52,116 nt of DNA from assembly GCA_009917545.1 (NCBI GenBank), contig QZDW01000025.1, positions 1 to 52,116 of the forward strand, in the 5' to 3' direction. This stretch comes from a bacterium 1XD42-76. Lineage in GTDB: Bacteria; Bacillota; Clostridia; Lachnospirales; Lachnospiraceae. The position numbers and the translations under genes were made by a program. The notes beneath the pieces are model-generated. The model saw nothing but the letters and a program-made list of their open reading frames with translations, did not search any database and was not told the DNA's origin. The first letter of the stretch is position 1, and each line of letters begins with the position of its first letter. Shown here one piece after another: positions 36,224-45,395 of this stretch.

Positions 36224-37261
36224 ATGAATTTGGGAAAAGAATCGGAGACATTGGAATTCAAAAAAACTACCGGTGAACTGAAAGAAGCTATGATTTCAAT
36301 TTCTTCTATTTTGAATAAACATGGTGTTGGAACTTTATACTTTGGCGTGAAGCCGAATGGGGATGTGGTTGGGCAGGATGTGTCGGAATCATCTCTTCGG
36401 GATGTGTCCAGATTTGTATATGAATCCATAAAACCACAGATATATCCTGTGATACAGGAAGAAATTCTGGATGACCGTCATGTAATCAAAGTAGAGTTTC
36501 ATGGGGAGGATTATCCTTATTCTGCTGCGGGAAGATATTATCTGAGGACAGCGGATGAAGATCGGGAAGTAACACCTGCAGAACTCAGGCAGTTTTTTAT
36601 TGCAAATGAATATAAGGAAAAATGGGAGAAAGCAAAATCGCAATGCCTTGTAAAGCAGGTCGATAAAGCTACTATAAAGACTTTTTGCGAAAGGGCGATT
36701 TCTGCAGGACGTATGGTAGATGGGAAGTATACCGTACAAACTGTGTTGAAGAAGTTTGGCTTTGTGGATGGAGATCATCTGACAAATGCCGGAAATGTCT
36801 TGTTTGGAAATTCGCATCCGGTAATATTAAAGGCTGCTGTTTTTGCGACGGATGAAAAACTTACATTTTTGGATATGCAGATGTATGAAGACAATATTTT
36901 AAACCTCCTTGGAATAGCGGAAAAATATATTTGGAAAAACATAAATTGGAGAAGTGAGATTGTCGGTATGGAGAGGGAGGAAATCCCGGAAATTCCAGTT
37001 GCGGCGGTAAGGGAGATTTTAGCGAACAGCTATGCCCATGCAGTGTATACCGGGAGTACATACCATGAGATCTGCATACATCCGAGTAAAGTTACCATAT
37101 ACAGTCCAGGGTCTTTTGCGAGTACATACAGCCCGGAGGATTATATCAATAAAAACCTTCAGTCTTCTATACGGAATGCCGCAATTTCCAAAATTCTGTA
37201 TTTAAATAAGTCAATTGAGCAGTTTGGAAGCGGATTTACCAGGAAGATTTACAGAGACTAA
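36224..37261 (+). CDS. AlbA_2 (Schlafen-like) domain protein, C-terminally truncated
   Basis: This 345-residue protein begins with an AlbA_2 fold (ESETLEFKKTTGELKEAMISISSILNKHGVGTLYFGVKPNGDVVGQ, ~residues 5-120), followed by the COG2865-type ATPase-like region containing PVAAVREILANSYAHA and ending LNKSIEQFGSGFTRKIYRD. Family members run on past the GSGF motif for another ~100 residues, often into a winged helix. Here a stop comes 9 residues later, where the rpn remnant begins. ATG 36224 has a weak AGACG-type site; a TATACT-like -10 lies ~20 bp upstream. Such proteins occur in defence islands and as putative regulators next to type I RM systems; the role here is unknown, and truncation may have inactivated it. 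Confidence 0.8.
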   Translation: MNLGKESETLEFKKTTGELKEAMISISSILNKHGVGTLYFGVKPNGDVVGQDVSESSLRDVSRFVYESIKPQIYPVIQEEILDDRHVIKVEFHGEDYPYSAAGRYYLRTADEDREVTPAELRQFFIANEYKEKWEKAKSQCLVKQVDKATIKTFCERAISAGRMVDGKYTVQTVLKKFGFVDGDHLTNAGNVLFGNSHPVILKAAVFATDEKLTFLDMQMYEDNILNLLGIAEKYIWKNINWRSEIVGMEREEIPEIPVAAVREILANSYAHAVYTGSTYHEICIHPSKVTIYSPGSFASTYSPEDYINKNLQSSIRNAAISKILYLNKSIEQFGSGFTRKIYRD

Positions 37262-37998
37262 GAGGCTTTCGCCTGCTTGATGATGATTTCCTCACAAAGT
37301 GTTTTGAGGGAGATCGGCAAATATAGAACTGGTATTGCAGATTGTATTGGAAAAGCCGGATTTAAAGGTGCTGGATGTTCGTACACAGGTATTCATGGAG
37401 ACCCTGCTGAACCGTTCGGTGAGGCTGGATATTCTGGCTATGGACGGCACAGGGGCAAAACTGAATGTGGAAGTACAGCGCTCCGACAAAGGAGCCGGGA
37501 GAAAAAGAGCAAGGTACAACAGCAGCATGATGGACGCAAACCTTTTGAAGAAAGGCGAGGACTTCGACAAGCTGCCTGAAACATGGGTAATCTTTATCAC
37601 AGAAAATGACGTAATGGGAAAAGGGCTGCTGCTCTATCCGATTGAGCGGTGCTTTTTAGGAACCGGGGAAAGATTTGAGGACGGTTCGCACATACTGTAT
37701 GTAAATAGTGATTACTGTGGAGATACGCCAATCGGGAAGTTAATGCATGACTTCTCCTGCACAGACGCAGCAGATATGTACTATGGGACACTGGCGGACA
37801 GGGTGAGGTTTTTCAAAGAGAGCAAGGAGGGAATCGAAATCGTGTGCCGGGCTTATGAAAGATATGAGGAATCAGACACTGAAAGAGGTTGCGCTCCGTA
37901 TGTTAGCGGCTGGCAAATATGCTTTAGAGGAAATCGTTAATATTTCAGGACTTTCTCTTGAGGAAGTCAAACAACTGAAAGCTGATAGAAGCGCATAG
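37246..37998 (+). pseudogene. Rpn-type PD-(D/E)XK nuclease ('putative transposase'), 5'-truncated and frameshifted
   Basis: The protein is readable in three segments. DLQRLRGFRLLDDDFLTKCFEGD ends at a shift near 37317-37324 (one A missing in an A-run). The main part (37335 to ~37854) has LEKPDLKVLDVRTQVF, VRLDILAMDGTGAKLNVEVQRSDKGAGRKRARYNSSM (catalytic D and E-x-Q core) and LLKKGEDFDKLPE. After one extra T at ~37854 the frame continues KDMRNQTLKEVALRMLAAGKYALEEIVNISGLSLEEVKQLKADRSA. The start codon is missing because the 5' end abuts the AlbA_2 gene. Rpn nucleases are multicopy recombination-associated proteins; this copy appears dead unless the two homopolymer shifts are sequencing errors. 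Confidence 0.8.
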
Positions 37999-38064
37999 GC
38001 AGAGTTTATAGAGCCGGGAATCTAAAAAACAGGTTCTTGGCTCTGGCACAACATTATATAGGAA

Positions 38065-38325
38065 TCACACATCTTTGGAGGCAATTTCTTCAATCTTCTG
38101 TTTTATCCTGCGAATGTCCTTTTCCAGACGGTCCATTTGGAGCAGGAGCATTTCCTTTTTAGCCTTCAAAGCACCATCCGGCTTCCGGGAACGATCAAAA
38201 CGACCTTCCGCAATTAGCCGGATATTTTTGTTCGTTTCATTTTCTAAAATAAGCTGAATGTCAGCAAGGTTTTCCTCGATTTTTTTTAATTCATCTGTAA
38301 TGATTTTAGCTTCGTCTGACATCAT
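38065..38325 (-). CDS. Small coiled-coil hypothetical protein
   Basis: This 86-residue, highly charged, mostly helical protein contains heptad-like repeats from ~residue 5 to 80 and a central ENETNKNIRLIAEGRFDRSRK segment. I have an impression of similar small proteins in Lachnospiraceae genomes, but no function is known to me. AAGGAG lies 6 nt before ATG 38325. It is convergent with the rpn remnant; an AGAGCC/GGCTCT hairpin (about 38009-38046) lies between them. Its upstream side abuts an inverted copy of the 107-bp repeat. Confidence 0.7.
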   Translation of the reverse strand: MMSDEAKIITDELKKIEENLADIQLILENETNKNIRLIAEGRFDRSRKPDGALKAKKEMLLLQMDRLEKDIRRIKQKIEEIASKDV

Positions 38326-38355
38326 GCCTTCTCCTTATATGCTTTATATATAGTA

Positions 38356-38459
38356 AACCATCATGCGCCCACAAGTGAGCGCGCCACCATGAATGAAGGT
38401 TGTTCCGGCGCATTTGGCATCCCTGAATTTATGCCGCCTGGCGGCGGGACTTTCATAGT
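38356..38459 (-). repeat. 107-bp dispersed repeat, inverted copy
   Basis: The minus strand reads ACTATGAAAGTCCCGCCGCC through AATTCAGGGATGCC and ends ATGATGGTT. It is ~90% identical by eye to tandem copy 1 at 21031-21137, but with a shortened loop (three bases fewer) in the first hairpin. Confidence 0.88.
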
Positions 38460-38641
38460 AACGGTTGGTTAAAACGGTCATTCTTTGATGCCTGAGTGAT
38501 TCCCCGATTTTTTGAATTTCCTCTGGGTGAATCCATCCATAGATAGCAAGGTACCTTTCTTTGCGGATACGGCGCCTGTTGCGACTTTGAGAGGATACCA
38601 GCCATATCAGCCGGCAGATTACGCAAATGAATGAGGTAATA
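38460..38641. other. Intergenic stretch, possibly a gene remnant
   Basis: The minus strand contains a ~40-codon open stretch (RNRRRIRKERYLAIYGWIHP then EEIQKIGESL) that has protein-like composition but no start and no family I can name. It may be the tail of a lost gene next to the repeat. Confidence 0.3.
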
Positions 38642-38968
38642 TTACTTTAAGGACAGAGAGCACGATTCTTTCCTTATTAAATAGATTTTCCTGGAAAATC
38701 CACCGCACTCGTTATGCTTGTTCTGGTATACAGACAAAAGCTCTTGGACCGAATGTCCACCGGCTTTACACAGGGCATAAACCACTTCCAGGATGTCTGC
38801 GAGCTCTTCCAATTCTTTGCTCTCGTGGTATTTAGCTGTCTCTTCGTCTAATTTCTTTTCCAGACAGGCAAGATACTCCCTGTCATCTAAGATTCGCGTG
38901 ATAGCTTTTTTGCCATCAGCCGCAATGATTTCCGGTATCCTGTCCCTCACCAGCTTATTATATTCCAT
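38642..38968 (-). CDS. MazG-like nucleoside triphosphate pyrophosphohydrolase
   Basis: This 108-residue all-alpha protein has MEYNKLVRDRIPEIIAADGK at the start and the metal-binding pattern LDEETAKYHESKELEELADILEVVYAL (E-x-x-x and E-L-x-D-I). These are hallmarks of the small MazG/phosphoribosyl-ATP pyrophosphatase-like family that hydrolyses (d)NTPs to monophosphates, often as house-cleaning enzymes. The C-terminus has the usual GGF.RKIYLI. I chose ATG 38968 over an upstream in-frame start at 39016 because the family begins there and CAGGTGA lies ~7 nt upstream. A good promoter precedes it. Monocistronic, divergent from the receiver/kinase operon. Confidence 0.85.
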   Translation of the reverse strand: MEYNKLVRDRIPEIIAADGKKAITRILDDREYLACLEKKLDEETAKYHESKELEELADILEVVYALCKAGGHSVQELLSVYQNKHNECGGFSRKIYLIRKESCSLSLK

Positions 38969-39006
38969 AAAAATCACCTGATTTTTTATTAAAAACCGAC
39001 ACTTTA

Positions 39007-39035
39007 AAGTTAGCACACCAGCCCAGGCATGTCAA
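39007..39035 (-). promoter_or_regulatory. Promoter of the MazG-like gene
   Basis: The minus strand has a perfect TTGACA, a 17-bp spacer and TAACTT, 39 bp before the start codon. Confidence 0.7.
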
Positions 39036-39089
39036 GAGCCGGATTTTGACCGATTGTTTTATGATTGTTTTAAATGCGGAGGCGGCGGT

Positions 39090-39452
39090 ATGCGCAAACG
39101 TATTTTGGTAGTGGATGACGATGAAATGAACTTAAAGAGGACGAGAATGATCCTGGAGAAGTATTATAATGTACTTCTGGCAGAATCAGGGAGAGAAGCA
39201 CTTGAAAAAATAAGGACCGAAAAAGTCGACTTGATTCTCCTTGATATAGCAATGCCGAAAATGGACGGTATTGAAACCTTTAAACGCATGAAGGATGCCT
39301 TTGTGGAAATCCCTGTTATTTTTTTGACCGCATCGGGATACGAGGATGATGTGCGAAACGCAATCAGTCTGGGCGCAGTAAATTATCTGAAAAAACCATT
39401 TTTCCCGAAGGAGCTGTTGAAGCGGGTTGCAAGGGGGCTTGAAGAGCAATGA
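39090..39452 (+). CDS. Stand-alone response-regulator receiver
   Basis: This 120-residue protein is a single CheY-like receiver: ILVVDDDEMN (acidic pocket), phospho-acceptor Asp in LILLDIAMPKMDG, Thr in IFLTASG and Lys in YLKKPFFPKEL. There is no output domain. GGAGG lies 7 nt before ATG 39090, and its stop overlaps the next kinase gene (ATGA). It is likely a phospho-shuttle or target for the hybrid kinases downstream, in a phosphorelay with the Hpt domain of the adjacent protein. Confidence 0.93.
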   Translation: MRKRILVVDDDEMNLKRTRMILEKYYNVLLAESGREALEKIRTEKVDLILLDIAMPKMDGIETFKRMKDAFVEIPVIFLTASGYEDDVRNAISLGAVNYLKKPFFPKELLKRVARGLEEQ

Positions 39453-42400
39453 GTGTGAAAGGGCAGACCAAAACCAGCTTACATTTGCTTTTGGCCTGTA
39501 TTGTGACAACGTTCGGCGTGATGCTGATGCTGCTTATTATGGCGATGGCGTGGGAGCTGTGGATGGTTCCGGTCATTTTGATTGGCAATACTCTTGTCTG
39601 GTGTATTCACATTGCGAGGGCAGGTTCTGATAATTTTTATGAAAACTTGTGTGCTGGACTGCTGATGGTTGGTTTTTTCTTTTTCGGGGTACATGAGGCT
39701 GTCCTTTTTGATATGACGGCAGTGGCCTGTATGCTGTTATTAATCTTTTCTATGTTTAATAAAAAGCGGCTGTTGTATATGACAGTCGCCTTATATGTAC
39801 TGGTGCTGTTGTATCATTTTCTGATTTTACATACGATTTACCGTGATATGGGCGCTCAGGACATCATTCGTCTGATGTTTGGGGCCACGGTAGTGGCAGG
39901 GGCGATGGCAATCGCCAAATACCGGATTGACCGGAGACGGCAGTCAAGGAAAAAGTACAGCGGTACTCTTGCAGAACTGGAAAAGGCCGGAAAGCAGAAT
40001 GCAGAATTTTTATCGAATGTATCTCATGAATTGCGGACTCCTATCAACATGGTGCTTGGAATCAGTGAGGTCATATTAGAGAAAGGCCTTCCTGAAGAAG
40101 CCAGGACAGATATACAGTCAATACAGATTGCTGGTAAGCGCCTGTCCAACCAGATCAATAATATGCTTGACTATACGGAGATCGTAGAGGGAACGCTGGT
40201 TCCTGCCAAAGAGCCATATATGATGGTGTCTGTGCTTAATGACATTATTACCATGACTGCTATGCAGGGCGGTAAGAACCAACTGGAGATGGTATTTGAC
40301 CTTGATCCAAAGATGCCGGCGCTTCTGAACGGAGATGCAGAGAAAATTTCACATGTTCTTAAAATTCTGCTTGAGAATTCCATTAAATTCACAGAGGAAG
40401 GCGGCATTAATGTCTACATAGGATTTCGGAGAGAAAGCTATGGAATTAATCTGCTCATAGATATTTGCGATACTGGAATTGGCATGTCAGATTCCCAGAT
40501 TACGCAGATGTGTGACGATTTTTACCAGGCTGATACCGGGAGCAGCCGTTTTGCAGGCGGCTTGGGGCTGGGGCTTCCGATTGCGCGGGGCCTGCTCCAT
40601 GCGATGGGTGGATTTATCCACTTTGACAGTAAGGAGCAGCAAGGCCTGCAGGTTCATATTACAATTCCCCAGGGAGTGGAAGATGACACGCCGTCTATTG
40701 TGATTTCCAATCCGGAAAAGCTTTGCATTGCATGTTATTTCCGGCCGGAGAAATACAGTTGTGATGAAGTCAGAAGATTTTATGATAATATGGTTCTGCA
40801 CATGGTGGAAGGACTCGGGCTTGAGGGATATCAGGCTCATAATTTTGACGGACTGCTCAAATTGCAGAACAGCCACCCACTGACTCATGTATTTATTGCA
40901 CAGGCGGAATATGAAGAGAACCGTTCATACTATGAGGAGCTGGCATATACGCTCCGGGTCGTTATCATTGCAGAACGTGGTTTTACTCCGGGCAGAGACA
41001 GCAGGCTTATGGTGATCCACAAACCGTTTTTTGCCCTTTCCATCGTGAATCTGCTAAATGGGGAGATGAAGGAGAACGGATTTGGAGAAGCGCAGGCTGC
41101 AGGCCGTAAGCCGTTTTCCTGTGAGGGAATCCGGGTACTGGCGGTCGATGATGAAGAGATGAACCTTATGGTAGCGAAGGGTGTTTTGGGCAGCTACGGG
41201 ATGCATGTGGATACTTGCCTTAGCGGAAGAGAGGCGGTGGAACGCTGTGCTTCCACCCCATATGATATTGTTTTCCTGGATCACATGATGCCCGGCTTTG
41301 ACGGTGTACAGACGCTGAAACAGATTCGCAGTATCAATAACGGAATTTATCAGGAGCTTCCGGTGATTGCATTGACTGCAAATACCATCAGTGGAGCAAG
41401 AGAAATGTTCCGGAACGAGGGATTTACGGAATTTATACCAAAGCCAATCGAACGTGCTGTTTTGGAGCGGATCCTGCGTAAAGTATTGCCGCGCGACAGT
41501 ATTCAGTATGTTGAAGGGCCCGGAAATGCAGAACAGCAAGAAAACATGACGCCTTTGCCAGTGGTTTCGGGTGGAAAGAAGAAGAAAAAGAGAAGTGAAC
41601 TTCCCGAGCGGAAGGCAGCACGGCCGGAAGAAGCCAGGCGGAAAAATGTCCAGACGAAAGATGCCGGGCCGGCAGATGCTATGTCAGATAAGAGCGATGC
41701 CCAGAAGAATCTATCGGGAGTTGCTGGCTTAGAGGAAACCCTGCCAGGTAAGACCAGGCGGCGAAGAAAGCGGCCAAAGGGAACCGTATGGGAAGAACCG
41801 TATTCAGAAAAAAACAGGCAGGAAAAGAGGCGACCTGAGAAGGCCGGACGGAAGGAAATTCCGTCGGGAGAAAACAGCTGGGAAGAGGCTCTGCCTAAAG
41901 AAGCTGATTGGAAGGAAATACTGTCGGAAGAAGGCAGCTGGAGGGAAACCCTGTCGAGGGAAACTACGAAGGAGAGAACGTCAGAAAAGAGCGGACGAGA
42001 GGAAAGTGGCTGGGAGGAAGTCCTGCCGGAGAATTCGGATTGGGAAGAAATGCAGTCGGAAGAAAGCGGCTGGGAGGAAGCTCTGCCGGAGGAACCGGAT
42101 TGGGAAGATATGCAGCCCGAAGAAGACGAGGAGGAAAGAACTCTGCCCGAAGAAGAGACCTGGGATGAGGATTCGTTAGAAGAGTATGATCCGGATGAAG
42201 ACTTTTTGGAGGATGATTCTGACCAGATCAATCATTCTTCTGCTGATTTTGCCCCTCTTAGCAAGATTGGCATCAATGTACAGCTGGGTATGGATTACTG
42301 CTGTGGGGAAGAGGCATTCTATCTGGAAATGCTGCAGATGTTCTGCTCTCAGGCCCCGGAAAAGAAGGCGGAAATCATTGCTCTGTATGAGAACCGTAAC

Positions 42401-42592
42401 TGGAAGGATTATACGGTTAAGGTTCATGCCCTGAAGAGCACATCCATGACAATTGGCGCGGAACGGCTCGCAGAACAGGCACTGCTGCTGGAACAGGCCG
42501 GGAAGAAGGGAAGGACGGATTATATCCGACATAACCATCCTATGCTGTTGCGTCTGTACGATGAGATATGTGAAACGATTTCCGGATTATAA
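39449..42592 (+). CDS. Hybrid histidine kinase with membrane sensor, receivers, repetitive linker and Hpt domain
   Basis: This 1047-residue protein runs: ~5-6 membrane helices (~residues 12-155), HisKA with His ~193 (SNVSHELRTPIN), ATPase (LENSIKFTEEG, DICDTGIGMS, GGLGLGLPIARG; to ~410), a receiver-like domain without the acidic pocket (~423-545), an intact receiver (VLAVDDEEMN, Asp in IVFLDHMMPGFDG ~611, ~560-690), a ~230-residue charged repetitive linker and a C-terminal Hpt domain with His ~993 (KVHALKSTSMTIG). It therefore holds a full His-Asp-His relay except the last Asp, which the co-translated stand-alone receiver could supply. The sensor has no recognisable ligand domain. ATG 39449 overlaps the previous stop; AAGGGGG lies 11 nt upstream. 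Confidence 0.92.
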   Translation: MSVKGQTKTSLHLLLACIVTTFGVMLMLLIMAMAWELWMVPVILIGNTLVWCIHIARAGSDNFYENLCAGLLMVGFFFFGVHEAVLFDMTAVACMLLLIFSMFNKKRLLYMTVALYVLVLLYHFLILHTIYRDMGAQDIIRLMFGATVVAGAMAIAKYRIDRRRQSRKKYSGTLAELEKAGKQNAEFLSNVSHELRTPINMVLGISEVILEKGLPEEARTDIQSIQIAGKRLSNQINNMLDYTEIVEGTLVPAKEPYMMVSVLNDIITMTAMQGGKNQLEMVFDLDPKMPALLNGDAEKISHVLKILLENSIKFTEEGGINVYIGFRRESYGINLLIDICDTGIGMSDSQITQMCDDFYQADTGSSRFAGGLGLGLPIARGLLHAMGGFIHFDSKEQQGLQVHITIPQGVEDDTPSIVISNPEKLCIACYFRPEKYSCDEVRRFYDNMVLHMVEGLGLEGYQAHNFDGLLKLQNSHPLTHVFIAQAEYEENRSYYEELAYTLRVVIIAERGFTPGRDSRLMVIHKPFFALSIVNLLNGEMKENGFGEAQAAGRKPFSCEGIRVLAVDDEEMNLMVAKGVLGSYGMHVDTCLSGREAVERCASTPYDIVFLDHMMPGFDGVQTLKQIRSINNGIYQELPVIALTANTISGAREMFRNEGFTEFIPKPIERAVLERILRKVLPRDSIQYVEGPGNAEQQENMTPLPVVSGGKKKKKRSELPERKAARPEEARRKNVQTKDAGPADAMSDKSDAQKNLSGVAGLEETLPGKTRRRRKRPKGTVWEEPYSEKNRQEKRRPEKAGRKEIPSGENSWEEALPKEADWKEILSEEGSWRETLSRETTKERTSEKSGREESGWEEVLPENSDWEEMQSEESGWEEALPEEPDWEDMQPEEDEEERTLPEEETWDEDSLEEYDPDEDFLEDDSDQINHSSADFAPLSKIGINVQLGMDYCCGEEAFYLEMLQMFCSQAPEKKAEIIALYENRNWKDYTVKVHALKSTSMTIGAERLAEQALLLEQAGKKGRTDYIRHNHPMLLRLYDEICETISGL

Positions 42593-42616
42593 TTGAAAAC
42601 AGGAGGAAATTACGGT

Positions 42617-45316
42617 GTGTTGAAAAAGTGGTTTGAAACGATTTATGACCATAGAATCGGCCTGAAAGAACGTATGTTCCGCGTAGCTACCAGTATCAGT
42701 ATGATTGCAATGACAATTACACTGCTGATGGGAAGGAATCTTGTAAATTTGTTGATTCTGGCGGCAAGCTTCATCTATGTGACAATAGTCATGAAGATCA
42801 GTATCCGGAAGGGATGCATTCATGCAGGGGCCACAGCGATCGCAATGCTGCTTCTGATACTCTTTCCAGTGAGCTTTTTTTCGGCAGGCGGATTCTACAG
42901 TGGGATGCCGGAATGGTTCGTGCTTTGCTTTACGTATATTATCATCACTCTGGAGGGAAGGCGGAAGGTTACGCTGTTTTTTCTCTGTGCAGTAGAAACA
43001 CTGCTTTGCTATTATATTGCTTTTTACTATCCGGAAGTTGCTGCGTCAGGTACGCCGGGGCACTATTTCTTTTGCGCCGCTGTTTCTGTTGTTCTGGTAG
43101 GCACACTGACCAGTGTACTGCTCTCGTTTCTGAATAAGCTCTATGAAAAGGAAAATGAGCTTTCCCAACGGCAGAAGAAGGAAATCGAGGAGCTCAACCG
43201 GGCAGAGAATAATTTCTTCTCCAGTATGAGCCACGAGATCCGAACGCCAATTAACACGATCATCGGGTTAAATGAAATCATTCTCCGGGGCGACATCCCG
43301 GAGGATATTGCAGAGAATGCAAGAAATATCCAGGGTGCCAGTAAAATGCTGCTTACGCTCATCAACGATATTCTGGATCTGTCCAAGATTAAATCGAAAA
43401 AAATGGAAATTATCAATGTTTCTTATGAGACAGGAGCGCTTTTTTCGGAAATTGTCAATATGATGTGGATCAAAGCAAAGGAAAAGGGACTGGAGTTCCG
43501 GCTCAATGTGGATTCTTCGATTCCCAGCATGCTTTGTGGCGATGAGGTACGGATTAAACAGATTTTGATTAACCTTTTGAACAATGCAGTGAAATACACG
43601 AGCAAGGGATTTGTTAAGCTTTCTATCCGTTGTGAACGCGTGGCTCTGAACCGGGTGCGCGTCTGGTATTCGGTAGAGGATACCGGGCAGGGAGTAAAAA
43701 AAGAAAACATTCCTTATATTTTCAATGCATTCAAGAGGGTAAACGAAGACAAAAACCGCCATATCGAAGGAACCGGGCTGGGCCTTAGTATTGTTCATCA
43801 GTTAGTGGAGCTGATGGGCGGAGAGATCAGCGTCAATAGTGTTTATACGAAGGGTTCTACTTTCCTTGTAATGCTGGAGCAGGACATTGTGGATGATAAA
43901 GAGCTTGGAACCTTTACGCTGGATTCCCGTGTGAGAAACCGTTCCGGAGAACAATACAGGCAGAGCTTTGAAGCACCTGAAGCACACATTCTCGTGGTGG
44001 ACGATAATGAGATGAATCTGATGGTGGTGCGGAAGCTGCTTTCAGCGACAAAGATCCAGATTGATACGGCGTTAAGTGGTGCAGAATGTCTGAGACTGAC
44101 ACAGACTCAGCATTATGACGTTATTTTGATGGATCACCTAATGCCGGAGATGGACGGGATACAATGTCTGCGGACTTTGCGTGTACAGGCGGGAGGGTTG
44201 TGTCAGGAGACGCCAGTAATCGCACTGACCGCCAATGCAGGAAGCGACAATCAGCTTCTCTACCGGAACGCAGGTTTCAGCGGTTATCTGGCGAAGCCGG
44301 TCAGCGGTACTCTGCTGGAAGCTGCTGTTTTGAGCATTTTGCCAAGAGAACTGGTAAAGCTGAGTGAAGAGACAGGTCAATCCGAGATCGGGAAGGATAT
44401 TTTGATCTTTGAACAGGCACAAAGGCTTTCCCTCATGGTGACAACAGACAGTGTGTGTGACCTTCCAGAATCATTAAGAAAAGAACTCGGCATTTCCGTA
44501 TGTCCTTACTATGTCTATACGGAACAGGGACGGTTCCTCGATGAACTGGAACTGCAGGCGGATGAACTGCTTGCGCATATGGCGGAAGGGAAAAACGGAT
44601 GCTCGCAGGCGCCGAATGTGGAAGATTATGAAAAGTTTTTTGCAGAAAAGCTGACCGAAGCCCAGAATGTGATCCATATTTCAATGGCAAAGCATATCAG
44701 TCAGGGCTACAACAATGCTGTAGAAGCAGCGAAATCTTTTGAGAATGTCACAGTGTTGGATTCGGGACACCTCTCCAGCAGCATGGGATTAGTGGTGTTG
44801 TGTGCTGCCCATATGGCAGAAAATCACGCTACGAAGTCGGAGATTGTGCAGGCAGTAAAGGACATAGGGCGCTTCATTTCTTCTGCATTTATCATTAACA
44901 ACACACATATGATGTGTCAGTCCGGTCGGATTTCCAAGCGGGTACAGATCCTTTGTGATTCATTGCTGTTACATCCGGTCATTGTACTCAGGAAGAGTAA
45001 AATGGCAGTCTCAAGCATGGAGATAGGAAGCTTTGAACATGCGGCGAAGCGTTATATCCGCAAGGTACTTATGAATACAAGGAATATTGACCGGCGGATC
45101 CTGTTTATCACATATGCCGGACTGGATGCAAAACGCCTTCAATATATTCAGGACCTGGTGAAGCAGTACGGTCCATTTGAGCGGGTCTATCTGCAGAAAG
45201 CATCCTCAGCGATTGCCGCTAACTGCGGGCCGTCCTCTTTTGGTCTGTTGTTCCTGAAAAAGAATGAGGCTGTTCTTTCTCTTTCCGAAATGTCGAAGCC
45301 AGGTGCGGCAGGATAA
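42617..45316 (+). CDS. Hybrid histidine kinase fused to a C-terminal DegV (fatty-acid-binding) domain
   Basis: This ~899-residue protein has membrane helices (~residues 20-165), HisKA with His ~205 (FFSSMSHEIRTPINT), ATPase (LLNNAVKYTSKG, VEDTGQGVKKENI, GTGLGLSIVHQ), receiver (~458-575; ILVVDDNEMN, Asp in VILMDHLMPEMDG) and then a DegV domain (~605-890). The last starts SLMVTTDSVCDLPESLRKELGISVCPYYVY and contains VLDSGHLSSSMGLVVLCAAHMAE, SGRISKRVQ and GPSSFGLLFL. DegV/FakB proteins bind a fatty acid and present it to kinases. Fused here, it may let the relay sense or act on lipids. I chose GTG 42617 because AGGAGG (42601-42606) lies inside the longer TTG-started frame. Confidence 0.9.
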   Translation: MLKKWFETIYDHRIGLKERMFRVATSISMIAMTITLLMGRNLVNLLILAASFIYVTIVMKISIRKGCIHAGATAIAMLLLILFPVSFFSAGGFYSGMPEWFVLCFTYIIITLEGRRKVTLFFLCAVETLLCYYIAFYYPEVAASGTPGHYFFCAAVSVVLVGTLTSVLLSFLNKLYEKENELSQRQKKEIEELNRAENNFFSSMSHEIRTPINTIIGLNEIILRGDIPEDIAENARNIQGASKMLLTLINDILDLSKIKSKKMEIINVSYETGALFSEIVNMMWIKAKEKGLEFRLNVDSSIPSMLCGDEVRIKQILINLLNNAVKYTSKGFVKLSIRCERVALNRVRVWYSVEDTGQGVKKENIPYIFNAFKRVNEDKNRHIEGTGLGLSIVHQLVELMGGEISVNSVYTKGSTFLVMLEQDIVDDKELGTFTLDSRVRNRSGEQYRQSFEAPEAHILVVDDNEMNLMVVRKLLSATKIQIDTALSGAECLRLTQTQHYDVILMDHLMPEMDGIQCLRTLRVQAGGLCQETPVIALTANAGSDNQLLYRNAGFSGYLAKPVSGTLLEAAVLSILPRELVKLSEETGQSEIGKDILIFEQAQRLSLMVTTDSVCDLPESLRKELGISVCPYYVYTEQGRFLDELELQADELLAHMAEGKNGCSQAPNVEDYEKFFAEKLTEAQNVIHISMAKHISQGYNNAVEAAKSFENVTVLDSGHLSSSMGLVVLCAAHMAENHATKSEIVQAVKDIGRFISSAFIINNTHMMCQSGRISKRVQILCDSLLLHPVIVLRKSKMAVSSMEIGSFEHAAKRYIRKVLMNTRNIDRRILFITYAGLDAKRLQYIQDLVKQYGPFERVYLQKASSAIAANCGPSSFGLLFLKKNEAVLSLSEMSKPGAAG

Positions 45317-45346
45317 TTTGAAGAAAATGACGGATTCCATTAAAAC

Positions 45347-45395
45347 GGGGCGCTGTAACACACCGGGACCGGTGGTGAGAAGCGCCCTTGCTTTT
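45347..45395 (+). terminator. Intrinsic terminator after the DegV-kinase gene
   Basis: GGGGCGCT pairs with AGCGCCC around an inner CACCGG/CCGGTG stem, followed by TTGCTTTTATT. It ends the receiver-kinase-kinase operon. Confidence 0.8.

Noticed and set aside
38460-38641. Fragment of a nucleotidyltransferase (RmlA-like tail)
   Set aside because: The resemblance is limited to a few residues and cannot be supported by eye.
41503-42231. 242-codon Ser-rich open frame on the minus strand
   Set aside because: It is the antisense shadow of the repetitive acidic linker of the hybrid kinase; composition is driven by GAA/GAG-rich repeats and no ribosome site is seen.
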